Assembly (NCBI GenBank): GCA_965220715.1
Contig: OZ244843.1
Location: 806,001 to 870,000 of the forward strand
Length of the DNA stretch: 64,000 nt
Direction: 5' to 3'
DNA from: Bin5 sp965220715
GTDB lineage: Bacteria; Chloroflexota; Anaerolineae; Caldilineales; Caldilineaceae
How positions within the stretch are numbered: position 1 is the stretch's first letter; each line of letters begins with the position of its first letter. Under the pieces are notes generated by a model, which had not been told where the DNA came from, did no database searches, and saw only the letters and a list, made by a program, of their open reading frames with translations. This document shows positions 36,424 to 46,800 of this stretch, piece by piece. A program made the translations under genes and the position numbers.

Positions 36424-36844
36424 TGTTCCGGTTCCCTCATTCGGCATAGGAAAAGGGTCATTCCCCTTCAGTCAAAATCAGTGTGACTGACTCTGAAAAC
36501 CAGACCACGAGTTTGCGTGTTTAATGGCGCAGCTCACCGAGCACGTGAAGGGATAGATCACTGGCCAGTTAGCGACGACGCCCCTTGACCTGCAAGTCAG
36601 CCCAAGCTATTACCTGTTTGCCAGCGAATGTAGCATTATATTGGAACTCTACTCTACCATAACTCGCGCGAACTCAATCAAAATAATCACCCTCCCCCCC
36701 ACACAAATCCGAAAAAGGCTACTGTGCCGCGCTGGAGTGCACCATGGACCAGTGCCGCGTCAAGCCGAACATCCCCAGCGGCATCGTTAACGGCCCGAAC
36801 CGCGGGACCGCCACAAAGTGCCTCGTACCTCTCTCTCGTCCGGC
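36424..36844. other. Spacer without a supported gene
   Basis: Upstream of the MNT-HEPN pair and downstream of glutamate-cysteine ligase. A short poly-C run at about 36694-36702 and open frames without family resemblance; nothing else supported. Confidence 0.4.
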
Positions 36845-37095
36845 CCGGATGACTGCCGCTACCTCTCTCACAAGTAACTCTCCACATCGGAAACCTCTAT
36901 CAGCCCCTCCACCCCCTCCGCCTTGAAAACCCGCCGCACCCGCTGACCCGGATTCTCCCTCCGTTCCAGCCGTTGCCATAGAGGAGCGAGCATGCTCTCC
37001 TCACCGTAGCCGCGGCGGGCGAGGGCGGCCTCAGCCAGCGCGAGGACCTCGGACAGGAAGCCGGGCGCCGGGTCGGGCGCGGCCAGGCCGGCGCG
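36845..37095 (-). repeat. Direct repeat B, right copy (end of glutamate-cysteine ligase gene)
   Basis: 251 bp covering the last ~75 codons of the ligase and ~24 nt beyond, duplicated at 35435-35680. The copies bracket 1.16 kb holding the MNT-HEPN module. Confidence 0.85.
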
Positions 37096-38314
37096 GATCA
37101 CCTGGTGGTGGTACTGTTTCATGCGCGGCCAGCAGGCGGAAAGAGGAGTGAGGGGAGAGGAGTGAGGAGTGAGGAGTGAGAACTTCGTTCTGTCCATGAG
37201 CCGGCGCCAGCGCGGTCTGTATATAGTCAGTGATCTGCTCGTGTCCTTCGACCAGCCCCAGATAGAGGGTGGCGGCGGCCATCAGTTCGTGCGGCGGCTG
37301 CTGGCAGGCCGGGCGCAGCTCGACCGTGGCGTAGGCGGTGCGCAGGCGGGCGTTGTGCCAGATATAGTGATCGTGCAGCAGAAAAGCGTCTAAACAGCCG
37401 GGAGAGTGTGAAGGGGGGTGAGGAGAGAGATCCGCGCCCTCACTTCTCGTAGTTCCATAGTCGGCGCGCAGCACGTCGGCGAAGGGACGTCCGTCGGGCA
37501 GCAGGAGCTCTCCTTCGCGGCGCAGCAGGGAGGGCAGCCGGCTGAGGCGGGCGACAAAGTCGGTCAGGTCGGCGTAAGGGCGGTCGATCATGCCGTGGCG
37601 CCGGCCGTAGGGGGCATCGATCATGCGGCCCTCGCGGCCGGAGCAGTCGTCCGTGAGTTTGCCGGCCACCACCGGCGAATTGGCGCACAGGGCGACAATG
37701 ACCGGTGCCATCAGATTGCCGAAATTGAGCACGCTGACCGCCTCATCGCGGCTGACGTCGACATGGGCCTGGTCGCTGGCGGTTACGGTGTACCAGATCC
37801 AGTCCGCGCCCATGATGTCGGCGAGGGCGCCGTAGCGCTGTTTGGGCGAGAGCAGGGCGCGTGTAGGCGGGCTGAGCGGCTGCACGCCATACCCCAACAC
37901 GCGCCAACCCAGCTGCGCCGCGGCCCGCACCAGCCGCTCCAGCGCGCTGCGGAAGGCGCTTTCCAGTTCGAAGAGGGTGGCGCAGGGGCCGACGTTGAGC
38001 TCGATGGTGCCCTTGCCCACTTCGAGCGCATAACTGTAGGAGGCGCCGTCGAGGCCGACGATGAGGTCGGTGTTGACGGCATCTCGCTTTACTTTCAGAG
38101 GAGAGAGAGAACCCCTCTTGCTGCTTTCTGCAGCATCTTTATTCTTCAGCAGGAGGGGCCACAACTGATCGATATCGGCGGCGCGGCCGGCCTGGTCGAC
38201 GACGGGGAATTCGGCTTCGCGGCCGACGGTGCGGGGTCCTTGCAGCCGCGGGGGAAAGTGGGCTGCGAAGCGGGCTGCCAGGGATTCGTATGCGTTGTGC
38301 AGCGAAGACTCCAC
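36868..38314 (-). pseudogene. Glutamate-cysteine ligase (GCS2-like), frameshifted at a heptad array
   Basis: ATP-dependent ligase making gamma-glutamylcysteine for low-molecular-weight thiols. N-terminus has TVGREAEFPVVD and later KGTIELNVGPCATLFELES, VTASDQAHVDVSRDEA and TVELRPACQQPPHELMAA, as in the plant/actinobacterial type. GTG 38314 overlaps the HAD stop (TAGTG). Up to the array at 37141-37182 the frame is open; after it the family-like C-terminus (WPRMKQYHHQVIRAGLAA, EVSDVESYL) continues in the +1 frame to the stop at 36868. The unshifted frame instead runs into unrelated PGDPRRPGRARPG and ends at 37031. Loss of one 7-nt unit would rejoin the two parts. A second array at about 37404-37440 encodes SPHPPSHSPG. 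Confidence 0.85.
37141..37182 (-). repeat. Heptanucleotide array at the ligase frameshift
   Basis: Six consecutive 7-nt units on the coding strand: CTCACTC three times, CTCTCCC, CTCACTC, CTCTTTC. Read in one frame it gives LTPHSSLLSPHSSF; in the +1 frame SLLTPHSSPLTPLS. This is the cleanest example of the heptad family in the window. Confidence 0.85.
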
Positions 38315-39117
38315 TATGCCGAACCGGGTTGGAAGGGCCTGATTGTGGCCGAAAGGCGTCGGACGATGGCGGGCAGCGCGGCGTATGTGCGGCAGACGGC
38401 ATTGGCCTGCGTCGAGTCGCTGCCGCGGTCCTTGACGCCGGTGAAGAGGATGGCGTTCATGCCGATCGAGAGAGGGCCGACGATGTCGTTGTTTTCGCGG
38501 TCACCGATATGGACAATCTGGTAGGGCGCGGCGCTCAGACCGAGAGCAGCCTGCCGGAAGACCATGGGCTCCGGTTTGGATGCGCCGATTTCGTCAGAAA
38601 AGAGCATGTAGCTGAAGTAGCGCAGCAGGCCCTGGCGTTGCAGGAGATAGCGCAGCCCGCGCCCGGTTGTGTGGATCGTGTCGGAGATGATGCCCAGCTT
38701 GTAGTGCATCGAAAGCTCATCGAGGGCAGTATGCACGCCCGGCGTAAAGTCCGGCTGGATGCGCACCTCCATTGTTTCGATCTCGCGGACCAGCTCATCA
38801 ACCTCGCGCATGAGGCGGGCGAACCGCCCCGGCCCTGGCCGCATCCCCAGATATTCGTAGGCGTCGTACATGCGGGCGGCGATGCCCGGCGTATGCTGTT
38901 CCTCGTTCCAGACGTGCTGGAAATGCTGATTTGCGTGTTGATAGGCCAGCACCGCCTGCTCGTAGCCGATCTCCGGGTGCATTTTGGTTACGTGACCGGC
39001 GAACAACTCGATGCGCGCACTGGCTTTGCTTGGCAGGCCCATGGCGCGGCGCTTCGGCTCATCCGAATCGTCGATCGCGATTGTGTCCCAGAAATCAAAG
39101 GTGATTGCTTCAATCAT
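38314..39117 (-). CDS. HAD-superfamily hydrolase
   Basis: A 267-residue haloacid dehalogenase-type phosphatase. Motif I is ITFDFWDT (Asp8 nucleophile), motif II IISDT, motif III Lys in GASKPEP, and motif IV GDRENND. The helical cap between motifs I and II (about residues 20-120) is of the C1 type. Cytoplasmic; substrate unknown. It is the middle gene of a minus-strand trio (aminotransferase, HAD, ligase); its stop overlaps the GTG of the ligase by one base, so the products may serve one pathway. Confidence 0.9.
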   Translation of the reverse strand: MIEAITFDFWDTIAIDDSDEPKRRAMGLPSKASARIELFAGHVTKMHPEIGYEQAVLAYQHANQHFQHVWNEEQHTPGIAARMYDAYEYLGMRPGPGRFARLMREVDELVREIETMEVRIQPDFTPGVHTALDELSMHYKLGIISDTIHTTGRGLRYLLQRQGLLRYFSYMLFSDEIGASKPEPMVFRQAALGLSAAPYQIVHIGDRENNDIVGPLSIGMNAILFTGVKDRGSDSTQANAVCRTYAALPAIVRRLSATIRPFQPGSA

Positions 39118-39175
39118 GACTGCGGAGGCCAGAGGCCAGTGGTCAGCGGTTCGCGGCTACCGGTGTTTGCGATTG

Positions 39176-40306
39176 TCAAGCCGGCTGGCGGGCAAAGCGA
39201 TTCATGGCGTCGAGAAGACGGGCGTTCTCATCCGGCGGTCTGGCGGCGATGCGGATATGATCGGGCAGGCCGAAGGAGGTGCAGTCGCGCACAAACATCC
39301 GCTCAGCGACCAGCCGTTCGCGCATCGACTCGGCATCTCCTACCGGCAGCAGGAAGTAGCTGACGGTCGTCGGCAGCGGTGCGTAGCCGCAGGCGCGCAG
39401 ACCCTCCTGTAGCTCCCAGACATCCTTGCGTAGACGGGCGGTCGTCTCTTCGCGCCAGTTCATTTCATCCAGCGCCACCAGGCCGGCCAACTGGGCAACG
39501 CCGTTGACGCTCCACGGCGGCTGCACCTGTTGCAAGCGTTCGACGATCGACGGCGCCGCCAGCAGGTAACCGAGGCGCAGCCCGCCCAGAGCGAAATCCT
39601 TCGTCATCGAGCGCAGGACGACGCAGCCCGGCCCGTGCGTTCTTCTGGAGTCGCCATTCGTTCCTGCCATGACCCACTGCGCCGCGCTCCAGGGGTCTTC
39701 GGTGAACTCGGCATAGGCTTCATCGATGACCCACAGTGCATCGAGCGCGCCTTCCCACAGATAGCGCAACTCGCCCGGTGACAGGTACTCGCCTGTAGGG
39801 TTGTTCGGATTGCAGATGAAGACCAGCCAGGGCGCGGCCGACTGCAACGCCTTCCGGGTTTGCGCCAGCGTCGTGCCGGCCGGGGCGAAACGGCGGCGGC
39901 TGATGCGCTGCCAGCCGGGCAGGACAGGATGGTTGGGATGTCCCCCGGCCATGATGACGCCGTCGGCGTACTCGCTGAATGTGGGCGATAGAATGGCGGC
40001 CTGGCGGTTGTTTCCATAGGCGTGGGCCAGCAGCCAGATCAGGTCGGCGGTGCCGTTTCCCACCAGCACCGCGTCCGGCGGCAGGCCGTGGTAGGCGCCG
40101 ATCTTTTCGCGCAGGCGCTGGCTGCGGCTGTCCGGGTAGCGCGCCAGAAAGGAGCGGCTTATCTCATCTTGAACCGCCTCGACGACCGACGCCGGCGGAC
40201 CATACGGGTTGATATTCGACGAAAAATAGACGACTTCGGAGGGGTCCAGCCCCAGCGCATCTAACTCGGCGTAATCGGGTGTTCCATGTATGGATGTGGT
40301 TGGCAT
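39176..40306 (-). CDS. PLP-dependent aminotransferase, HisC/CobD-like
   Basis: A 376-residue fold-type I enzyme. YFSSNINPYGPP near residue 27 is the substrate-end motif seen in histidinol-phosphate aminotransferase and CobD threonine-phosphate decarboxylase. FICNPNNPTGEY and VIDEAYAEF bind PLP, and SMTKDFALGGLRLGY holds the Schiff-base Lys and phosphate Arg. Full length. Without other his or cob genes nearby the choice between the two activities is open. First gene of the trio with HAD and glutamate-cysteine ligase, 58 nt upstream of HAD. Confidence 0.88.
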   Translation of the reverse strand: MPTTSIHGTPDYAELDALGLDPSEVVYFSSNINPYGPPASVVEAVQDEISRSFLARYPDSRSQRLREKIGAYHGLPPDAVLVGNGTADLIWLLAHAYGNNRQAAILSPTFSEYADGVIMAGGHPNHPVLPGWQRISRRRFAPAGTTLAQTRKALQSAAPWLVFICNPNNPTGEYLSPGELRYLWEGALDALWVIDEAYAEFTEDPWSAAQWVMAGTNGDSRRTHGPGCVVLRSMTKDFALGGLRLGYLLAAPSIVERLQQVQPPWSVNGVAQLAGLVALDEMNWREETTARLRKDVWELQEGLRACGYAPLPTTVSYFLLPVGDAESMRERLVAERMFVRDCTSFGLPDHIRIAARPPDENARLLDAMNRFARQPA

Positions 40307-40555
40307 AGCGTCGGTTAGTCTTTAGTGGTTAGTTCTTAGGTTTCAGTAACACCTTGCGCGGGCCGAAGTTCACCAAAACTGAAAACTAGACCGTGGGGCG
40401 CGACGCCCAACGCGACTGTCGCTGAGTATGCTATCACAACGGCAAGCTGCGCGCCACTTGCGGCACGATTCAGGCAGGAACCGTTTGCGTATCCCCTGGT
40501 GTACTGGTACATTTCAGCCAGCGAGAAGTTGCATTGAAAGATGACGGGAAACCTT

Positions 40556-41056
40556 ATGCGTACACCGGACGATCTGCAGCAGTACATTGACGAAAACGGG
40601 ATTGACGCCCGGATTTTGCGTGAAATTGGCGATACGCCCACCGTGCCGGCTGCCGCCGCAGCCCTCGGCGTGGAGCCGGATCGCATTCTCAAAACGCTGC
40701 TGTTTCTGGCGCAGAAGCCGGGGGAACGGGATGCTCCGCCGGCCCCGTTTGTCGTCATCAGCCATGGCGAACGCCGGGTGGAGAAACGCCCGCTGGCAGA
40801 CCACCGCGGCGTGGGCATCAAGCGCATCAAGCTGGCCCCGCCGGATGTCGTGCTGCAGCTGCTCGGATATCCGGCCGGCGGTGTGCCCCCATTCGGCCAT
40901 TGCACCGATGTGCAGGTTCTGCTGGACAACTCGATCGCGGCCCTTGGCCCCGGGTTTGTCTACGCCGGCGGCGGCGACGACAGGACGATGTTGCAACTGA
41001 CGGTTGAAGAGTTGACGCGGGTGGTCCAGCCGCAGATAATCTCCCTGAGTGCCTGA
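40556..41056 (+). CDS. YbaK/EbsC-type aminoacyl-tRNA deacylase
   Basis: A 166-residue trans-editing domain that frees tRNA from mis-attached amino acids (Cys-tRNA(Pro) and similar). Visible parts: AAAALGVEPDRILKTLLF with the conserved Lys, FVVISHGERRVEKRPLA, and LGYPAGGVPPFGH near the active site. ATG 40556 (MRTPDDLQQY) is preferred to 40541. The upstream region (40310-40400) holds A/T heptads (CTGAAAACTAG) and no gene. It precedes the zinc dehydrogenase genes by 18 nt and may share their transcript. Confidence 0.88.
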   Translation: MRTPDDLQQYIDENGIDARILREIGDTPTVPAAAAALGVEPDRILKTLLFLAQKPGERDAPPAPFVVISHGERRVEKRPLADHRGVGIKRIKLAPPDVVLQLLGYPAGGVPPFGHCTDVQVLLDNSIAALGPGFVYAGGGDDRTMLQLTVEELTRVVQPQIISLSA

Positions 41057-41074
41057 AGCATACAGGAGTCCTCC

Positions 41075-42127
41075 ATGACACGGACAGGGCAGGCAGTTGT
41101 CACCGTTGGGAAAGAGTTCAGCATCGGCGAATACACCGTGCCTGACCCCGCGCCGGGCACGGTGCTGCTGCAGCAAGAGCTAGGCGGCATCTGCGGCACC
41201 GACATTCACAACTGGCAGAAGGGGATCGAGCGGGCAACGATGCTGGGACACGAAAACGTCGGCGTGATCGAGGCCCTGGGCAAAGGCGTGACCACCGACT
41301 ATAACGGCACCCCGATTAGAGAGGGAGACCGTGTCGTTTTCCATCCCCGCAACACTGTCAGGGCTTACGGTCACGGCGGCGCGGGAGAGCCCTTCAGCGG
41401 CGGGTTCGCCGACTACATCTACCTGTCCGACCCAGAGTCGTGCATAATCAAGTCGGAGGCGCCGCCGCAGGTGGGCGTTTTTGCCGAGCCGTTTACGATC
41501 GGCGTGCATGCCGCGTTGCGCGGCGGAGTCAAAATCGGCGACACTGTCATCGTGCAGGGCGCGGGCCCGATCGGCATGATGTGCCTGATCGCCGCCAGGA
41601 TCAGCGGCGCCGGCCGCCTGATCGTCATCGGCGGTCCTGCCGGCCGCCTGGAGCTTGCCCGCAAACTTGGCGCGCACGAAACGGTCGATATCATGGACGT
41701 GCCCGACGCCGATGAGCGCAGGGAGATGGCGCTGTCCATGACGCCGGGCCGCGCCGGCGCCGATGTGGTGATCGAGGCCGCCGGCTTTCTGCCAGCCTTC
41801 CCCGAAGGGCTGGAACTGGTAAAGGAGGACGGTGTCTTTGTCGAGGTCGGCCACTACGTGGATGTCGGCACGATTGCGGTGAGCCCGCACCGGCATTTTC
41901 TGCGCCCCAATCTGCGGCTGGAAGGCGTTCGTGGTAGCAGCTTCCATCACTTCGTGCGCGCGGTAGCGGTTATGGAGAGCGGCGGCATCGACTTCGCGCC
42001 TGTGATCAGCCATATCCTTCCTCTGGAGAGGGTGCGGGAGGGCTTTGACGCGCTCGACAGCGGCTATATGCTGGATGGGAAGACGGCTTTCAAGATAGCG
42101 GTGCGGGGGGCGTTTGGAGCCTCCTGA
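41075..42127 (+). CDS. Zinc-type alcohol/polyol dehydrogenase, tandem copy 1
   Basis: A 350-residue medium-chain dehydrogenase. Catalytic zinc ligands are in GICGTDIH and GHENVG; the cofactor-binding VIVQGAGPIGMMCLIAA is a Rossmann motif. The usual four-Cys structural zinc lobe is missing (FHPRNTVRAYG instead), as in several sorbitol/threonine-type relatives. RBS AGGAG precedes ATG 41075. The C-terminal two thirds are almost identical to 42284-43342. One difference is LGGICG here versus LCGICG in copy 2; the zinc ligand itself is kept in both. Substrate probably a sugar alcohol or hydroxy acid. Confidence 0.92.
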   Translation: MTRTGQAVVTVGKEFSIGEYTVPDPAPGTVLLQQELGGICGTDIHNWQKGIERATMLGHENVGVIEALGKGVTTDYNGTPIREGDRVVFHPRNTVRAYGHGGAGEPFSGGFADYIYLSDPESCIIKSEAPPQVGVFAEPFTIGVHAALRGGVKIGDTVIVQGAGPIGMMCLIAARISGAGRLIVIGGPAGRLELARKLGAHETVDIMDVPDADERREMALSMTPGRAGADVVIEAAGFLPAFPEGLELVKEDGVFVEVGHYVDVGTIAVSPHRHFLRPNLRLEGVRGSSFHHFVRAVAVMESGGIDFAPVISHILPLERVREGFDALDSGYMLDGKTAFKIAVRGAFGAS

Positions 42128-42135
42128 GCACCTTA

Positions 42136-42250
42136 TCACGCCAATCCACAGAACGCGGCCGCGTTGTTGTGCAGCAGTATCCGCTGCTCGAGCCCACTGC
42201 GGTCGGTGGGCGTGGAGTGGGTGTGGTTGGCCCGGCCGCGGGTCCAGGCG
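42136..42250 (-). pseudogene. Possible 3' remnant of an amidohydrolase gene
   Basis: On the minus strand the frame ends RSGLEQRILLHNNAAAFCGLA then stop, like the final helix of family 2 amidohydrolases (IL--NAA--GL). Nothing upstream of it belongs to that family because the space is taken by the second dehydrogenase. It could be the scar of the event that duplicated the dehydrogenase. Confidence 0.35.
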
Positions 42251-42283
42251 CTGAGTACAGAGGGAACCTTTAAGGAGATAAAG

Positions 42284-43342
42284 ATGACAAGGGTAGGACT
42301 GGCAGTTTCCACAGAAGGACAACAGTTCAGCACTGGCGAATACACCGTGCCGGACCCCGCGCCGGGCACAGTTCTGCTGCGGCAGGAGCTATGCGGCATC
42401 TGCGGCACCGATATTCACAACTGGCAGAAGGGGATCGAGCCGGCAACGATGCTGGGGCATGAAAACGTCGGCATCATCGAAGCCCTGGGTAAAGGCCTGA
42501 CCACCGACTTTAACGGCACCCCGGTCAAAGAGGGAGACCGGGTCGTCTTTCATCCCCGCAACGGCGGCATGATCTACGGCTACCGCAGCGCGGATGAACC
42601 TTTCAGCGGCGGCTTCGCCGACTACATCTACCTCTCCGACCCGGAGTCCTGCATGATCAAGTTTGATGCCCCGCCGCAGGTGGGCGTCCTGGCCGAACCG
42701 TTTACGGTCGGCGTGCATTGCGCACTGCGCGGCGACATAAAGATCGGCGACACGGTCATCGTGCAGGGGGCCGGTCCGATCGGCATGATGTGTCTGATCG
42801 CGGCCAGGATCAGCGGCGCGGGCCGCCTGATCGTCATCGGCGGTCCGGCCGGCCGCCTGGAGCTTGCACGCAAACTGGGCGCGCACGAGACGGTCGATAT
42901 CATGGACGTGCCCGACGCCGATGAGCGCAGGGAGATGGCGCTGTCCATGACGCCGGGCCGCGCCGGCGCCGATGTCGTGATCGAGGCCGCGGGCTTCTTG
43001 CCGGCCTTCCCCGAAGGGCTGGAGCTGGTGAAGGAGGATGGCGTCTTCGTCGAGGTCGGCCACTTTGTAGATGTCGGCACGGTCACGGTAAACCCGCACC
43101 GGCACTTTCTGCGCCCCAATCTGCGGCTGGAAGGCGTGTGGGGCAGCCGTTACCACCATTTCACGCGCGCGGTGGCGGTGTTAGAGAGCAGTGACGTCGA
43201 TTTCAGCGCCGTCATCAGCCACGTCCTGCCCCTGGATCGTGTGCCCGAAGGCTTCGACGCGCTCGACGGCGGCTATGAGTTGGATGGGCAGACGGCGTTC
43301 AAGATCGTGGTCAAGGGCGCGTTCGGCGCGGATGTTGCTTGA
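42284..43342 (+). CDS. Zinc-type alcohol/polyol dehydrogenase, tandem copy 2
   Basis: A 352-residue paralogue of 41075-42127. ATG 42284 is fixed by AAGGAGAT 6 nt upstream; an earlier ATG at 42164 would run through the amidohydrolase scar. It has the same zinc motifs (GICGTDIH, GHENVG), the same cofactor motif and no structural zinc lobe. The stretch from about residue 160 to 280 differs by only a few residues from copy 1, while the ends differ more, which suggests gene conversion in the middle or divergent substrate loops. Confidence 0.92.
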   Translation: MTRVGLAVSTEGQQFSTGEYTVPDPAPGTVLLRQELCGICGTDIHNWQKGIEPATMLGHENVGIIEALGKGLTTDFNGTPVKEGDRVVFHPRNGGMIYGYRSADEPFSGGFADYIYLSDPESCMIKFDAPPQVGVLAEPFTVGVHCALRGDIKIGDTVIVQGAGPIGMMCLIAARISGAGRLIVIGGPAGRLELARKLGAHETVDIMDVPDADERREMALSMTPGRAGADVVIEAAGFLPAFPEGLELVKEDGVFVEVGHFVDVGTVTVNPHRHFLRPNLRLEGVWGSRYHHFTRAVAVLESSDVDFSAVISHVLPLDRVPEGFDALDGGYELDGQTAFKIVVKGAFGADVA

Positions 43343-43857
43343 AGGAGATTTTGTTCGCAGCCGGGAGTTTTCAAGTTGCTTATGCCGTGGCAGATCCTAC
43401 AATCGCTTTCATACCGAGAAACGGTAGCGCATTCAGCGCAAGCAATCTGCGCAAGGCGAACTGATGAAGAAAAGGGTCCATGAATAGCGAGAAACGGAGG
43501 GACAAGGTATTCGTTGAGATTTTGAGGTAACACTGAGAAGAAGCGGCCATCGTTGCCGAATCCGACATGGTTGAACTCGACAGCGAAACGAGAGGGAAGG
43601 CGCCTTCCATGGCCGTGGTTGCATGGAATCAAATCGAACAGCTTCAGCCGACCAAAGCGGTGCGCGCCAAGTGACTTCGATACCAAGCTGTAACGGTACT
43701 TTGGCCCCGGGTCTGAAAGACGCGGGGCTATTCTTTCCAGTCCAATTTCCTGGTTTCGTAAAGGTTTTGTATAATCAACTGAGATCCTCGCACCATTTCC
43801 TTCTAAAACTCTAGATGTTTCGACCTGTTGGTCCATTCAGCACGCAGGAGGGATGTC
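43343..43857. other. Spacer upstream of the LRR-protease gene
   Basis: About 515 nt with no gene I can support. Several open frames exist on both strands but none shows family resemblance. The GGAGGG ribosome site of the next gene is at its right end. Confidence 0.4.
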
Positions 43858-46800
43858 ATGAAGTCATTTTTCAGAATCCTGATTGTCTTCTTTGCTGTGT
43901 GTTCCTTGATCGCTGGGCTGAGAGGCCCTAAGGTCTATGCATCGTCACGTATCGTTGTGGCCCAAGATGCAGAGATGGACGCGTTAGAGGCACTCTACCA
44001 GGATACCGACGGCGACAACTGGACGAACAACAGGAACTGGCTCTCCAATGCACCGCTCGATTCCTGGCACGGCGTCACAACGGACCGAAACGGTCGCGTT
44101 GTTGAACTGGATCTTGCGGAAAACGAGCTGAGCGGCACGATTCCACCAGAGTTGGGCAGCCTCATATACTTAGAAGATTTGAACCTTTCACAGAATCAGT
44201 TGAGCGGCACAATTCCGTTAGAGTTGGGCAACCTCACCAGCCTGGAAGTGCTATCCCTATTCGACAATCGGTTGAGTGGCGGGATTCCGTTAGAATTGGG
44301 TAACCTATCCAACTTGGAATTGCTGGCTTTGTTCGAAAACAATTTACGAGGGACGATTCCGTTAGAATTGGCAGAACTCGACAACCTGAGATGGCTGATG
44401 CTTTCGGGCAATCAGCTGAGCGGTTCGATTCCATCAGAATTAGGCAAACTCACCAACCTGGAATGGCTGTACCTCTCGGAAAACCGACTGAGCGGGACGA
44501 TTCCGACAGAATTGGAGAACCTCACGAACCTGGAAAGATTGTTTCTCTGGGGAAACCAGTTGAGCGGAACGATCCCATCAGAATTAGGCAATCTGACTGA
44601 TTTAACGATGCTGGCCCTTTCGGACAATCAATTGAGCGGAGCGATTCCACCAGAGTTGGGCAACCTCATAAACCTGGAGGGCTTAAGTCTTTGGGGTAAT
44701 GAATTGAGCGGAGCAGTTCCGCCAGAGCTGGAAAACCTTTCTGGACTGACACAGCTATACCTCGCAGACAACCGATTAGGTGGATGCCTGCCCGAGATTT
44801 GGCGTGATATTGAAGAAAGTGATCTGGACGAAATCGTTTTGCAGTTCTGTTCGGATAGAGACGTATTGGTTACGCTTTACGAAGCTACAGACGGTGACAA
44901 CTGGCTTGAAAACGACAACTGGCTGAGCAACAGGACACTTGGGGATTGGTACGGGGTCACAGTGGACGATAGCGGTCGCGTTATTGCCCTGAATCTTTCT
45001 GAAAATGAGTTGAGTGGCACGATTCCTCCAGAACTAGGCAACCTTACCAAGCTGGAAGTGCTAGGCCTCGCAGTGAATCAGTTGCGCGGGACGATTCCGT
45101 TAGAATTGGTAAACCTTTCAAGATTGACACATCTATTTCTCTACTCAAATCAGTTGACTGGTTTGATTTCGCCCGAACTAAGTAAGCTCGCCAACCTGGA
45201 ACAGCTTGCGCTCTCTTGGAATCGGTTGGGAGGAATGATTCCTCCAGAACTGGGTAAGCTCGCTAGACTGGAATTGCTTGTTATTTCTGGGAATCGGTTG
45301 ACTGGTAACATTCCGCCAGATCTTGGTAACCTCGCAAGGCTGAAAGGGTTGGCCCTTCATGTCAATCGGTTGACTGGTAACATTCCACCGGAGTTAAACA
45401 AGCTCTCTGGCCTAGAGGTGCTTTTTCTGGCTGACAACCGGTTAAACGGATGCATACCCGAAGTATGGCAGGATGTTAAGGAAAATGATCTGAACGAAGT
45501 TGGTTTGCCCATTTGCACAGACAAAGACGCGTTGATTGCGCTCTATGAAGCCACTGATGGTGACAACTGGGTGAGCAACCAGAATTGGCTGAGCGACAAG
45601 CCAATCGGGACTTGGTATGGTGTCATCACAGACGAGAACGATCGCGTTATTGACCTGGACCTCTCGGACAATGAATTGAACGGTACGCTTCCATCAGAAT
45701 TGGGCCACCTTACCCATCTGGAAGTCTTGTATCTTTCAGAGAACCAGTTGAGCGGTACGATTCCGTCGGCCCTAGGCGTCCTTTCCAACCTGATTGAGCT
45801 GAGCCTCTGGAGTAACGAACTGACTGGCCCAATTCTCCCTGAACTAGGCAGGCTTGCCAACCTCGAAATGCTGCACCTGGGGAAAAACGAGTTGAGCGGA
45901 ACGATCCCGACTGAATTGGGAAACTTAACCAATCTGGAAGAATTAGGCCTCTACTCAAATAAATTGACAGGGGTAATTCCGGCAGAACTGGGCGATCTGA
46001 CCAACCTGGAATGGCTAGGTCTTACGGAGAACCGATTAAGTGGACCAATTCCGCCAAAACTGGACAAACTTACAAATCTGAAAGAGTTGTATCTTGGGCA
46101 AAACGAATTGAGCGGAACTATTCCGCCAGAACTTGGCAATCTAACCAACCTGGAAGAGCTATTCCTCCACTCGAATAAATTGAGTGGTGCAATTCCCTCA
46201 GAATTGGGCAACCTCACAAAACTGACGGCGTTGAGCCTCTGGGGCAACGGGTTGAGTGGGACCATGCCCTCAGAGTTGGGCAACCTCACAAAATTGACAG
46301 GGCTAGGCCTCGCAGACAATAAGCTGAGTGGGGATATCCCACCAGAACTGGGAAACCTCTCTACTCTAGAACAGCTTTACCTATCTGGTAACCGATTGGG
46401 AGGGTGTGTTCCTGCTGTTTTGGAGAACGTTGAGGGCAATGATTTTGAGGAACTTGAGTTGCCGTTTTGCTTCGCGACAGCTTCTACATCAACGGCAGCC
46501 GCAGAGAAGCTCTCCTCCGCTCATATTTTCGAAAAGGTCTCGCCGGCAATCGCCTTCATTCGTACAAGAAAAGGCAGCGGCAGCGGGGTTCTTGTCGAAG
46601 GGGGATATGTAGTAACGAATGCCCATGTGGTCTGGCCGTTCGACGCGGTTAGCGTCGTGTTCCCGGATGGTACTGATTTCAGGGATGTGCCGGTGGTAGG
46701 CTGGGACCTGTTGGTGGACTTGGCCGTACTTGGCCCAATTTCTACCCCTGTGGAACCCGTGCCTATGCTTGACGGAGAGAACATGGCAATTGGCTCCGAG

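Noticed and set aside
36719..36979. Minus-strand frame ending in TRHWSMVHSSAAQ
   Set aside because: Overlaps the ligase C-terminus in another frame and has no family resemblance.
43273..43836. 187-codon minus-strand open frame before the LRR gene
   Set aside because: Overlaps the end of the second dehydrogenase gene, has no recognisable motif and no good ribosome site.
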